The notes below the pieces were generated by a model that had not been told where the DNA came from, searched no databases, and saw nothing but the letters and a program-made list of their open reading frames with translations. A DNA stretch of 35,793 nucleotides from contig CACDEU010000011.1 in the NCBI GenBank assembly GCA_902551895.1, forward strand, positions 1 through 35,793. The letters are read 5' to 3'. Positions 6,671 to 15,750 of the stretch are shown in pieces; the first letter of the stretch is position 1; each line of letters opens with the position of its first letter. The translations under genes were made by a program, and so were the position numbers. The stretch comes from an uncultured Pelagibacteraceae bacterium (GTDB taxonomy: Bacteria; Pseudomonadota; Alphaproteobacteria; Pelagibacterales; Pelagibacteraceae).

Positions 6671-8326
6671 TTGTTGATTGAGGAATATGATAGTCAATTT
6701 TCATATCAAACAAAAAAAACTAACTTAAATATATCTTTTAATAGGATTGCTTTTATTTTTTTTATTTTTGTTATTATTTCATTAATTTTTTCTACCAAAG
6801 CAGTTTTTCTAGGATCTCTAAAAAACAAAATATCAAATAAAAATTTAATCATATCTGAATTTAGATCAAGTATTGTTGACAGGAATGGATATTTAATTGC
6901 AAAGACAATTATTACAAGCAATGTTGGAATAAATCCAAACTTAGTAATAGATAAAAAAAAACTATTAATTAATTTAAAGTTAATTTTCCCTGAAAAAAAA
7001 ATCAAGGAATTTGAAAAAATTGAAAAAAATTTGAATGGTGAAAAATTTTTTTATTTAAAAAAAAAAATTAATCAAGACCAGCTAGAAGAACTAAATTTAT
7101 TGGGAGATAAATCAATAATCGTTGAGCAAAAAATATCAAGAATTTATCCACATCAAAACTTATTTAGTCATATAATTGGTCAGATAGATGATAATAATAT
7201 TGGAATATCTGGTATCGAAAAATCATTTGATGAAGAATTAAAAAAAAATAATATTCCTTTAAGACTTACCCTAGATACAAACATACAATATCTAATCAGA
7301 GAGGAATTAAAAAAATATGGAGAAATTTTTCACAATTTAGGAAGTGCTGCAATATTAATGGATATAAATTCTGGAGACATAATTTCTTTAGTATCACTTC
7401 CTGATTTTAATTTAAATAAAAGAGAAGAAATTTCGGATATAAATTTTATAAATAGAGCGACAAAAGGAGTTTATGAATTTGGTTCTGTTTTTAAAACTTT
7501 TACATTGGCCGCAGCTTTTGACGAAAAAATTATTGAACCACAAACAGAATTTGTTGATTTACCAAAATCTTTAACTTGTGCAGGGTTTCCAATAAGAGAA
7601 TACGACAATAAGATACCTTCAAATTTGACAGCTGAACAAATTTTGGTTCGATCTGGAAACATAGGTTCAGTCAGAATTGGTCAAAAAGTAGGAGAGGAAA
7701 AATTTAAATTATTCTTATCAAAAATTGGTGTCTTAGATGAGATTAATTTTGACACCGAAGAAGTTGGAAAACCAATTAAATTTAATTGGGGAAAATGTCC
7801 ACTTGCAACTGCCTCTTTTGGTCATGGTATTACAACAACTTTGCTTCAGTTAGCTAAAGCTTATGCAATAATTACTAATGGTGGATATCAAATTAATCCA
7901 ACTGTAATTGTAAAAACTAGAAATTTAAATGATAAAAAAAAAATTTTAAATGATGATGTGTCTAATAAAATTTTACCTATTTTAAGGAAGATTGTAACAA
8001 CAAAAGAAGGAACCGCTTCCTTGGCAAATGTTAATGGTTATGAAGTTGGGGGAAAAACTGGTACCGCTCAAAAAAGTACAGCTGGCAGTTATTCAAAAAA
8101 AAAAATAAATACCTTTGTATCCATATTTCCTACATCTAATCCAAAATTTGTCTTAGCAGTTATGTTGGATGAGCCAAAAACAAATAAAGATTATATTTAT
8201 CATTATAGGGATGGCTCAAATATTAAATATAAAGGTACTCCATTTAATACCGCTGGCTGGACTACAGTTGAGGTTACAGCTCAAATTATAGAAAATATTG
8301 GACCTATTTTAGCCACAAAATATTAA
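6671..8326 (+). CDS. ftsI: Septal peptidoglycan transpeptidase FtsI (PBP3), non-ATG start
   Basis: FtsI is the division-specific class B penicillin-binding protein that cross-links septal peptidoglycan together with FtsW. About 551 residues: one transmembrane anchor near 25-48, a PBP dimerisation domain, then the transpeptidase domain. The three active-site motifs are present: SVFK with nucleophile Ser272, SGN at 328-330, and KTGT at 462-465. There is no ATG upstream of the membrane anchor in this frame; a TAG at 6647-6649 closes the frame. The start must be TTG 6671, TTG 6674 or ATT 6677. AAGGA at 6665-6669 sits at a better distance for 6674 or 6677 than for 6671, so the protein may be one or two residues shorter. 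Confidence 0.95.
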   Translation: MLIEEYDSQFSYQTKKTNLNISFNRIAFIFFIFVIISLIFSTKAVFLGSLKNKISNKNLIISEFRSSIVDRNGYLIAKTIITSNVGINPNLVIDKKKLLINLKLIFPEKKIKEFEKIEKNLNGEKFFYLKKKINQDQLEELNLLGDKSIIVEQKISRIYPHQNLFSHIIGQIDDNNIGISGIEKSFDEELKKNNIPLRLTLDTNIQYLIREELKKYGEIFHNLGSAAILMDINSGDIISLVSLPDFNLNKREEISDINFINRATKGVYEFGSVFKTFTLAAAFDEKIIEPQTEFVDLPKSLTCAGFPIREYDNKIPSNLTAEQILVRSGNIGSVRIGQKVGEEKFKLFLSKIGVLDEINFDTEEVGKPIKFNWGKCPLATASFGHGITTTLLQLAKAYAIITNGGYQINPTVIVKTRNLNDKKKILNDDVSNKILPILRKIVTTKEGTASLANVNGYEVGGKTGTAQKSTAGSYSKKKINTFVSIFPTSNPKFVLAVMLDEPKTNKDYIYHYRDGSNIKYKGTPFNTAGWTTVEVTAQIIENIGPILATKY

Positions 8327-8343
8327 GATTTTAAATTTATCAA

Positions 8344-11190
8344 ATGTACATTGGACAATTATTTAAGAATTTACCTAAAAAATATTATTTACATAAATTT
8401 AATAATTTAAGTTTAGATAGCAGAAAATGTAAACAAGGTGATATTTTTTTTTCAATAAGAGGGGTAAAAAAAAATGGAAATAAATTTATTAATAGTGCGA
8501 TTAAGAATGGTGCAAAAACAATTGTATCTGATTTAAATTTTCAAGGAAAAAAAGAAAATATTTTATTTATTAATAACAAGAATGTTAGAAAATTAGTTTC
8601 TGAAATCGCTTCAAAATATTACAAAAATATTCCACCCAACTTAGTTGCTGTAACAGGAACAAATGGCAAGTCTTCAATAGCAAATTTTTACTTTCAAATA
8701 CTTAATAATAAAGGATTAAATGTTGCCGCAATAGGAACTCTTGGTATAAAAACTAATAATAATAATGAGTTAACAGATAATACAACCTTAGACTCTGTCA
8801 CTATCCACAAAACTCTTACACAATTAAAAAGAAAAAAAATTACAAATACTATTTTAGAGGCATCTAGCCATGGTCTAAAACAATATAGATTAAATGGATT
8901 AAGATTTGATACAGCCATTTTTACAAATTTATCTCGTGATCACTTAGATTACCATAAAACGTATAAAGATTATTTAAATTCAAAATTAATACTATTTAAC
9001 AAACTTACAAAAAAAGGTGGGAATATAATATATGATAATGATATTTCTCAATCAAAAATATTTAAAAAAATCTGTATAAAGAAAAATCTAAAATCACTAA
9101 CAATTGGAAAAAAAAATTCTAATTTATTGATAAAGAAACACGAGTATTTAGGAAATTTTCAAAAAGTTGAAATTGAATTTAATAAACAAAAATACTCATT
9201 TACAACAAATTTAATTGGAAAAGTTCAAGTTAAAAATCTTCTATTTGCAGCTTTAGCAGCAAATAAAAGTAAAATTAAATTCAGCAAAATAATTGAGTTA
9301 ATGAGTAAAATCAAGGCTGTCGAAGGAAGATTGGAGAATGTTGGTAACATAAAAAATAACTCAAAAGTAATTTTAGACTATGCTCACACTCCTGATGCAC
9401 TAAAGCATACCTTGGAAAGTATAAAAGAACAGTTTGTTCATAGCTCTATAATAATTGTTTTTGGATGTGGAGGAGATAGAGACAAAGATAAAAGATCTAT
9501 TATGGGTAAAATTGCAAATAATTATTGTGATAAGATATTTTTAACAGATGATAACCCAAGATATGAAAATCCAAAAAAAATAAGAAATCAAATAAAAAAA
9601 AAAATATCTAAATCTAAATTAGTTGAAATTGCGTCGAGAGAAAAAGCTATAAAAGTTGCAATAGAAAGTTTAAATTCTGGAGATATATTGGTTGTTGCAG
9701 GCAAAGGACATGAAATCTATCAAGAATACAAAGGAAAAAAAAAATTTTTTTCAGATAAAAAATGTATTTTAAAAGGAATTAATTCAAAAAATAAAAAATT
9801 ATTTAAAAATTGGAAAGCAAATATATTGCATGACCAATGCAATTTAAATTTGGTAAATAAAGATTTAAAAATTAACAAAGCATCAATAAATTCAAAAAAT
9901 ATCAAAAAAAATGATATTTTTTTTGCAATTAAAGGCCCTAAAAATGATGGTAATAATTATGCGGATGAAGCAATTAATAAAGGGGCCTCTTTAGCAATAG
10001 TAGATAAATTAGGAAAATTAAATAAATCGAAAAAAATTAAAACAGATAGCACACTTAGAGTTTTAACTAATGCATCTAAAGATGTAAGAAAAATTTCAAA
10101 CGCAAAATTTATTTCTATTACTGGCAGCTCAGGGAAAACGTCTTTAAAAGATTTATTGGCATTCTGTTTAAATAAATTGGCACCAACCACAAAATCAAAT
10201 AATTCCTTTAATAACAAATATGGTGTTCCACTAAGTTTATTTAATGTGAGTAAAAATGATAAATTTGCAGTTCTTGAAGCTGGAATGGATAAAGTAGGTG
10301 AAATCGATTATTTGACAAAAATAATAAGACCGGATTTTGGTATAATTACCAATATATCTTATGCTCACATTAAAAATTTTAATAACCTTGAAGGAATTGC
10401 AAAGGCAAAATCTGAGATAATTAATAACATAACAGAAGGTGGAAAAGTTATACTTAATCAAGACGATGATTTTTTTTACTTTATTAAAAAAATTGCGATT
10501 AAAAATAATATTAACGTTATTTCTTTTAGTAAAAAAAATTCTTTATCGGATGTATATATTAAAAGAGTAATATCAAATAAAATTGATTATAAAATTTTTA
10601 TTAAAAATAAAAATAAAACAAAAAGTTTTTTAATTAAAAAAAATTTATATCCTTATTTGAATAATATTTTAGCATCTATAGCTTTAATTTCTGAGTTTTA
10701 TGATTTAAATAATATTGATAAAAAATTATTTTATAACTTTAAAATACCATCTTCTCGTGGTGACACAGTAAAAATAAGGCTTAATAATAAAGTAATTTAT
10801 TTGACTGATGAAAGTTATAATTCTAACCCTCTTTCTTTAAAGTTCGCCGTTGAAAAATTAGATAAAGAAAGTCAAAATAATAAATATTTAATATTAGGAG
10901 ATATGCTTGAGCTTGGAAAATTTTCAAAAAAATTACACAAAAAAATGTCTAAAATTATCAATAAAACTTCAATAAAAAAAGTCTATGTAATTGGAAGGGA
11001 CATAAAAGAAACTTTTTATGCTATTGATAGAAAAAAAAGAGGTCGAATTTTAAGAGATAAAAATGAAATATATCATTTGATTAAAAATGATTTAAATAAT
11101 AATGATCATTTAATGATAAAAGCTTCCAATTCTACTGGTCTTAATAATGTTGCCTTAAATATCAAAAAAGGAAAAATTTATGCTGTATAA
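8344..11190 (+). CDS. murEF: MurE-MurF fusion: UDP-MurNAc-tripeptide synthetase and D-Ala-D-Ala-adding ligase
   Basis: One uninterrupted frame of 948 residues contains two complete Mur ligases. The N-terminal half (about 1-485) is MurE, which adds the third amino acid to UDP-MurNAc-L-Ala-D-Glu. It has the ATP loop GTNGKSS at 105-111, ASSHGL, TNLSRDHLDYH, and DNPR at 403-406, the motif associated with meso-diaminopimelate specificity. The C-terminal half (about 490-948) is MurF, which adds D-Ala-D-Ala. It has GSSGKTS at 594-600, NSFNNKYGVPLS, LEAGMDKVGEI and DESYNSNPLS. The two steps are consecutive in the pathway. The gene is 17 nt after ftsI and overlaps mraY by 11 nt. Long A runs occur in the MurE half (A11 at 9594-9604, A10 at 9735-9744). 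Confidence 0.95.
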   Translation: MYIGQLFKNLPKKYYLHKFNNLSLDSRKCKQGDIFFSIRGVKKNGNKFINSAIKNGAKTIVSDLNFQGKKENILFINNKNVRKLVSEIASKYYKNIPPNLVAVTGTNGKSSIANFYFQILNNKGLNVAAIGTLGIKTNNNNELTDNTTLDSVTIHKTLTQLKRKKITNTILEASSHGLKQYRLNGLRFDTAIFTNLSRDHLDYHKTYKDYLNSKLILFNKLTKKGGNIIYDNDISQSKIFKKICIKKNLKSLTIGKKNSNLLIKKHEYLGNFQKVEIEFNKQKYSFTTNLIGKVQVKNLLFAALAANKSKIKFSKIIELMSKIKAVEGRLENVGNIKNNSKVILDYAHTPDALKHTLESIKEQFVHSSIIIVFGCGGDRDKDKRSIMGKIANNYCDKIFLTDDNPRYENPKKIRNQIKKKISKSKLVEIASREKAIKVAIESLNSGDILVVAGKGHEIYQEYKGKKKFFSDKKCILKGINSKNKKLFKNWKANILHDQCNLNLVNKDLKINKASINSKNIKKNDIFFAIKGPKNDGNNYADEAINKGASLAIVDKLGKLNKSKKIKTDSTLRVLTNASKDVRKISNAKFISITGSSGKTSLKDLLAFCLNKLAPTTKSNNSFNNKYGVPLSLFNVSKNDKFAVLEAGMDKVGEIDYLTKIIRPDFGIITNISYAHIKNFNNLEGIAKAKSEIINNITEGGKVILNQDDDFFYFIKKIAIKNNINVISFSKKNSLSDVYIKRVISNKIDYKIFIKNKNKTKSFLIKKNLYPYLNNILASIALISEFYDLNNIDKKLFYNFKIPSSRGDTVKIRLNNKVIYLTDESYNSNPLSLKFAVEKLDKESQNNKYLILGDMLELGKFSKKLHKKMSKIINKTSIKKVYVIGRDIKETFYAIDRKKRGRILRDKNEIYHLIKNDLNNNDHLMIKASNSTGLNNVALNIKKGKIYAV

Positions 11191-12265
11191 TCTATTTACA
11201 AACCTAGTAGATAACTACCCTGCCTTTAATGTTTTTAGATATTTGACAGTTAGAACTGGTTTATCAATGTTTACCTCAATGACAATTGTTTTTTTTATTG
11301 GAAATCCAATAATTAATTATTTTTCAAGTAAAAAAATACATAATCCAATTAGATCTGACGGCCCGTCTGATCATATTGTAAAAAAAATTGGAACACCAAC
11401 AATGGGAGGTGTTCTTATATTGATCGGAATTTTTTCAGGAGTTTTGTTGTGGTCTGATTTGTCAAATCCATACAACTGGTTTTTAATATTTATTGTAGGA
11501 GGCCTAGGTATTCTTGGAGCTTACGATGATTATAAGAAAATTAAGAGTGGTAATTCTGGGGGCGTTTCATTTAAATTTAAACTGATTTCACAAATAATAA
11601 TAGCATTAATTGGAATCTATATACTAACTTATCATGCAAATTCACCTGAATTAAAAAATCTTTATTTCCCATTTTTTAAAAATTTAGTCATTAATCTTGG
11701 TTGGTTTTTTATTCCATTTTATTTATTTATAATTGTTGGGTCCTCAAATGCTGTAAATTTAACAGATGGTTTAGATGGATTAGCCACGGTACCGATTATA
11801 TTGGTTGCATCTTGTTTTGCATTTATAAGTTATGTTACTGGGAACATAGTATTTTCAGAATATTTGCACATTCCTTATATTAAAGATGTTGGAGAAGTCG
11901 CTGTATTTTGTGGTGCAATTATAGGGGCATGCATTGGCTTTCTTTGGTTTAATGCCCCACCTGCAAAAATATTTATGGGAGATACAGGGTCTCTCGCACT
12001 AGGTGGTTCTTTAGGAGCTGTTGGCATAATAACCAAGCATGAAATTGTTCTAGCAATAACAGGAGGCTTGTTTGTTTTAGAGGCAGTTTCGGTAATAGTA
12101 CAAGTTATTTCATTTAAGTTAACTGGAAAGCGAATTTTTAAAATGGCTCCGATACACCACCATTTTGAAAAAAAAGGATGGGCAGAATCAACTGTGGTTG
12201 TTAGATTTTGGATTATATCAATTATTTTAGCTATGATTGGACTGGCCACTCTTAAATTAAGATAA
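11180..12265 (+). CDS. mraY: Phospho-N-acetylmuramoyl-pentapeptide transferase MraY
   Basis: MraY makes lipid I by moving phospho-MurNAc-pentapeptide from UDP onto undecaprenyl phosphate at the inner membrane. The 361 residues are strongly hydrophobic, with about ten membrane segments. Catalytic motifs are present: AYDDYKK with Asp116 and Asp117, NLTDGLDGLA with Asp196 and Asp199, FMGDTGSLALGG with Asp268, and the cytoplasmic MAPIHHHFEKKGW near the C-terminus. Length equals that of E. coli MraY. The start overlaps the end of murEF by 11 nt, and its stop shares one base with the murD ATG (TAATG). Confidence 0.97.
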   Translation: MLYNLFTNLVDNYPAFNVFRYLTVRTGLSMFTSMTIVFFIGNPIINYFSSKKIHNPIRSDGPSDHIVKKIGTPTMGGVLILIGIFSGVLLWSDLSNPYNWFLIFIVGGLGILGAYDDYKKIKSGNSGGVSFKFKLISQIIIALIGIYILTYHANSPELKNLYFPFFKNLVINLGWFFIPFYLFIIVGSSNAVNLTDGLDGLATVPIILVASCFAFISYVTGNIVFSEYLHIPYIKDVGEVAVFCGAIIGACIGFLWFNAPPAKIFMGDTGSLALGGSLGAVGIITKHEIVLAITGGLFVLEAVSVIVQVISFKLTGKRIFKMAPIHHHFEKKGWAESTVVVRFWIISIILAMIGLATLKLR

Positions 12266-13566
12266 TGTTTAATTTAAATGACAATCTAAAAAATAAAAAA
12301 ATTCTTATTTATGGGTATGGTAAAAGTGGGCAAGCTTCATTTAAATATTTAAAAAAAAATAATAAAATTTCGATTTACGATGATAATAAAAAAGTTAAAA
12401 AGTCTTCTATTTCTTTTAAAAAGATAAGAATATCAGAATTTGATTATATAGTTTTAAGTCCAGGGATTGATATAAATAAATGTAAATTAAAAAATTATAT
12501 AAAAAAAAACAAAAAAAAAATAGTTACTGATCTTGATATTTTTCATTTAAACAATCCAAGAAATCTGAAAATTACTATTACAGGTACAAATGGAAAATCA
12601 ACAACTGCAAAATTATTATTTAAAATTTTAAAAGACCAAAATAAAGATGTTAAACTTATAGGAAACATTGGTATACCAGTTCTATCTAGAAATAAAATAA
12701 AACCCAAAACTATTTTTGTGATAGAGGCCTCTTCTTATCAAATTGATTATAGTCAATATTTTAAGACCGATTATGCGTTTATATTGAATATTAGGCCTGA
12801 TCATTTGGAAAGGCATAAATCAGTTCAAAATTATGCAAGTGCTAAATTTAAACTTATACTAAATCAAAATAAAAATTTTTATGCTTTTGTAGAAAATAAT
12901 AAATATTTAAATCAACAAATCAAAAAACATAAAATTAAGTCCAAAATTATTAAAATAAATGCGAATTATAATAAGATTAAAAAATTAATTTCTAATAGTT
13001 ATTTTGATAATATTAATAATTTAACTAACTTATCTTTCATACTTGAATTTGCAAAAATTTACAAACTAAACAAATCAAAATTATTTAATACAGTAAATAG
13101 GTTTAAAGGTTTAGATTTTAGACAACAGGTTATTTATAAAAATAATTTTGTTACTATTATAAATGATTCAAAATCTACAAGCTTTTCCTCAAGTGTAAAT
13201 TTACTTAAATCATATAAGAATATTTTTTGGATACTTGGAGGATTAGCAAAAAAAGGTGATAAACTTGAACTATCATCTAAATATTATAAAAATATTAAAG
13301 GTTATATTTTTGGAAAAGATAAGAGTTTTTTTGAAAAAAAATTAAATAATAAAATAAAATCAGATACGTATAAAAACTTAGAAAATATTTTAAAAAAAAT
13401 ATTTCAAGAAATTAAATTAAAAAAAAATAAACATTCATATATTTTATTTAGTCCATCGGCGGCATCTTTTGATAAATTTAAAAATTTTGAAGATAGAGGA
13501 AATTATTTTAACTATTTAATTAAAAAATTAAAATTTATAAAAAAAATAAATGATAGACTTAAATAA
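12265..13566 (+). CDS. murD: UDP-N-acetylmuramoylalanine--D-glutamate ligase MurD
   Basis: MurD adds D-glutamate to UDP-MurNAc-L-alanine in the cytoplasm. The 433 residues match the family. The N-terminal uridine-binding region has YGYGKSGQAS and VLSPGID. The central ATPase has GTNGKST at about 107-113 and EASSYQID, then ILNIRPDHLERH. The C-terminal domain has the GLDFRQQ stretch, INDSKSTSF, WILGGLAKKGD and LFSPSAASFDKFKNFEDRG. The gene is extremely AT-rich, with 13% GC in a hand-counted 60-base sample at 13321-13380, and has an A9-C-A10 run at 12501-12520. It overlaps mraY by 1 nt and ftsW by 17 nt. Confidence 0.96.
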   Translation: MFNLNDNLKNKKILIYGYGKSGQASFKYLKKNNKISIYDDNKKVKKSSISFKKIRISEFDYIVLSPGIDINKCKLKNYIKKNKKKIVTDLDIFHLNNPRNLKITITGTNGKSTTAKLLFKILKDQNKDVKLIGNIGIPVLSRNKIKPKTIFVIEASSYQIDYSQYFKTDYAFILNIRPDHLERHKSVQNYASAKFKLILNQNKNFYAFVENNKYLNQQIKKHKIKSKIIKINANYNKIKKLISNSYFDNINNLTNLSFILEFAKIYKLNKSKLFNTVNRFKGLDFRQQVIYKNNFVTIINDSKSTSFSSSVNLLKSYKNIFWILGGLAKKGDKLELSSKYYKNIKGYIFGKDKSFFEKKLNNKIKSDTYKNLENILKKIFQEIKLKKNKHSYILFSPSAASFDKFKNFEDRGNYFNYLIKKLKFIKKINDRLK

Positions 13567-14671
13567 ATTATTTAATTTATATTATGGATGGTGGAAAAAC
13601 ATTGATAAATTTATTTTATTTTTAATTTTATTTCTTTTTTCTCTTGGTCTGTTCTTTTCATTAGTTTCAACATCTATAATTGCTTCTGATAAGTTAAATA
13701 CCAACACTTACTATTTTTTTATTAAGCACCTATTTTTCTTTATTCTTGGAGTATTTATTTTAATTACTTTTTCAGCAATTGATAAAGGAAGATTGTTTCA
13801 AATTTCTAAATATTTATTTATAATTTTTTTCGTATTTTTAGCTTTAGTTCCATTTATAGGAGTTGAAGTAAAAGGTTCTATGAGGTGGATAGATTTACCT
13901 TTAATTCCCAGATTTCAACCCATTGAAATTTTAAAACCTTTTTTAATAATAATGATATCCACTATTTTTACATTAAATAATCAGAAACATCTTTACCTTA
14001 AGTATTTATTTAGTTTTTTAATAATATTTCCTGTCATTTTATTTTTAGTTTCTCAACCAGATTTAGGTCAAACAATATTAATTGTTCTTACATGGTTTGC
14101 ATTAATATTTGTTTCGGGAATTAATTTATTATATTTTTTAGGTTTTTTTATATTAACTTTTTCAATATTATTTTACTTAGTTTTATATGTTTCAAAATTT
14201 GAATACATAAAAAATAGATTACTTGCATTTATAGATCCAAGCTCAGGTAACAATTATCAATCAGAAAGAGCTTCAGAAGCCATTTCAAACGGTGGCTTTT
14301 TTGGTCAAGGGATAGGAGAAGGTACTTTAAATTCAAAAGTACCCGAAGCTCACACTGATTACATTATTTCAGTAATTTCAGAAGAATTTGGAGTTATAAT
14401 TGTTTTAGCAATAATGTTAGTTTTTTTAATATTTTCTTTCAACATATTAAAAAAAATTAATAACGAAAAAGATGATAAAATTAAATTAGTTTTAGTAGGA
14501 ATTGCGTCGATAATTTTATTTCAAGCTTTTATACATATTGGAGTTAATATTAGATTACTACCGACTACAGGAATGACCTTGCCATTTTTAAGTTATGGCG
14601 GGTCATCAATTGTAAGCACATCTATACTATCAGGAATTATATTAAATTTAACTAAAAGAAGGATTAGTTAG
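13550..14671 (+). CDS. ftsW: Septal peptidoglycan glycosyltransferase FtsW (SEDS family)
   Basis: FtsW polymerises lipid II into glycan strands at the septum, paired with FtsI. The 373 residues form about ten membrane segments. SEDS motifs are present: VKGSMRWIDL, FQPIEILKPF, VSQPDLGQTILI, SERASEAISNGGFFGQGIGEG, PEAHTDYIISVISEEFG, and the C-terminal PTTGMTLPFLSYGGSS. Its place between murD and murG, as in most dcw clusters, favours FtsW over RodA. The start lies 17 nt inside the end of murD, and the TAG stop shares its last base with the murG GTG. Confidence 0.95.
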   Translation: MIDLNKLFNLYYGWWKNIDKFILFLILFLFSLGLFFSLVSTSIIASDKLNTNTYYFFIKHLFFFILGVFILITFSAIDKGRLFQISKYLFIIFFVFLALVPFIGVEVKGSMRWIDLPLIPRFQPIEILKPFLIIMISTIFTLNNQKHLYLKYLFSFLIIFPVILFLVSQPDLGQTILIVLTWFALIFVSGINLLYFLGFFILTFSILFYLVLYVSKFEYIKNRLLAFIDPSSGNNYQSERASEAISNGGFFGQGIGEGTLNSKVPEAHTDYIISVISEEFGVIIVLAIMLVFLIFSFNILKKINNEKDDKIKLVLVGIASIILFQAFIHIGVNIRLLPTTGMTLPFLSYGGSSIVSTSILSGIILNLTKRRIS

Positions 14672-15750
14672 TGAAAAAAAAAGTATTAATAAGTACAGGA
14701 GGATCTGGCGGGCATATTATTCCAGCAACGATATTATATGAACATTTAAAAAATAACTTTGAACTTTTTTTAACTTCAGACAAAAGAGGAACTAAATATA
14801 TAAATAAAAATATTTATAATTATAAACTAATTGAAATGCCAAGAATTTCAAAAAATATTTTTAAATTTCCCTATATTTTATTTTTTTTAATATTTTCTTT
14901 TTTTAAGTCATATTTTTTTATGAAAAAAAATAATATTCAAATATTATTTAGTACTGGCGGGTATATGTCTTTACCATTATGTCTGTCTGCAAAATTATTG
15001 AAAATAAAAATTTATTTATTTGAACCAAATACTGTAATCGGAAGATTAAATAAATTTTTTCTTAAATTTTCTGAAAAAATTATATGCTATTCAAAAAATT
15101 TAAGAAATTTTCCTATAGAACATAAAAATAAAATATTTTTTATCGAACCATTATTAAGAAAACAAATATATGAAGAAAATAAAAATTTTGAAAATAAAAT
15201 TAAAAAACCTTTTAGAATATTAATCATAGGCGGAAGCCAAGGAGCAGAATTTTTTGATAGTAAAATTAGTGACCTTATTATTGAAATAAATAAAGTTTAT
15301 AAAATATCGTTAATTCAGCAAATAACGGACGAAAAAATAAAAAATACAGTTAAAGAAAAATATAAAGCAGCTGATATACAAAATGAAATATTCAGTTTTG
15401 ATGAAGAAATATTTAAAAAATATAATCAAATAGATTTAGCGATTACCAGATCAGGAGCTTCTACAATTTCTGAATTAGCTTTTTTTAATATTCCTTTTTT
15501 GGCAATACCTTTACCAACATCTAAAGACAATCATCAATTTTACAATGCTAAAGAATATTTTGATAATAAATTATGTTGGATAGTTAAACAGTCTGATTTT
15601 AACAAAGAAAATTTAACTGAATTTATTTTAAAATTAATACAGGATCCTAATGATTATTTACAAAAAAAAAATAATTTAGCTAAATTTTCTTATCAAAACA
15701 CTTGGAATAATATAAATCAAAAGTTATTAAATTTATTAAATGAAAATTAA
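14671..15750 (+). CDS. murG: Lipid II synthase MurG (GTG start)
   Basis: MurG transfers GlcNAc from UDP-GlcNAc to lipid I on the inner face of the membrane, completing lipid II. The 359 residues have the two GT-B Rossmann domains. The N-terminal glycine-rich loop is STGGSGGHIIPA, with STGGYMSLPL further on. The C-terminal half has IIGGSQGAEFFD and ITRSGASTISELAFFNIPFLAIPLPTS-type donor-binding elements. Translation starts at GTG 14671, overlapping the ftsW stop by one base, with AGAAGGA upstream at 14657-14663 as ribosome binding site. Nine A residues follow the start codon directly. Confidence 0.95.
   Translation: MKKKVLISTGGSGGHIIPATILYEHLKNNFELFLTSDKRGTKYINKNIYNYKLIEMPRISKNIFKFPYILFFLIFSFFKSYFFMKKNNIQILFSTGGYMSLPLCLSAKLLKIKIYLFEPNTVIGRLNKFFLKFSEKIICYSKNLRNFPIEHKNKIFFIEPLLRKQIYEENKNFENKIKKPFRILIIGGSQGAEFFDSKISDLIIEINKVYKISLIQQITDEKIKNTVKEKYKAADIQNEIFSFDEEIFKKYNQIDLAITRSGASTISELAFFNIPFLAIPLPTSKDNHQFYNAKEYFDNKLCWIVKQSDFNKENLTEFILKLIQDPNDYLQKKNNLAKFSYQNTWNNINQKLLNLLNEN

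Noticed and set aside
11875-12249. 124-residue minus-strand frame opposite mraY
   Set aside because: It mirrors the conserved MraY catalytic region; the protein has no recognisable features.
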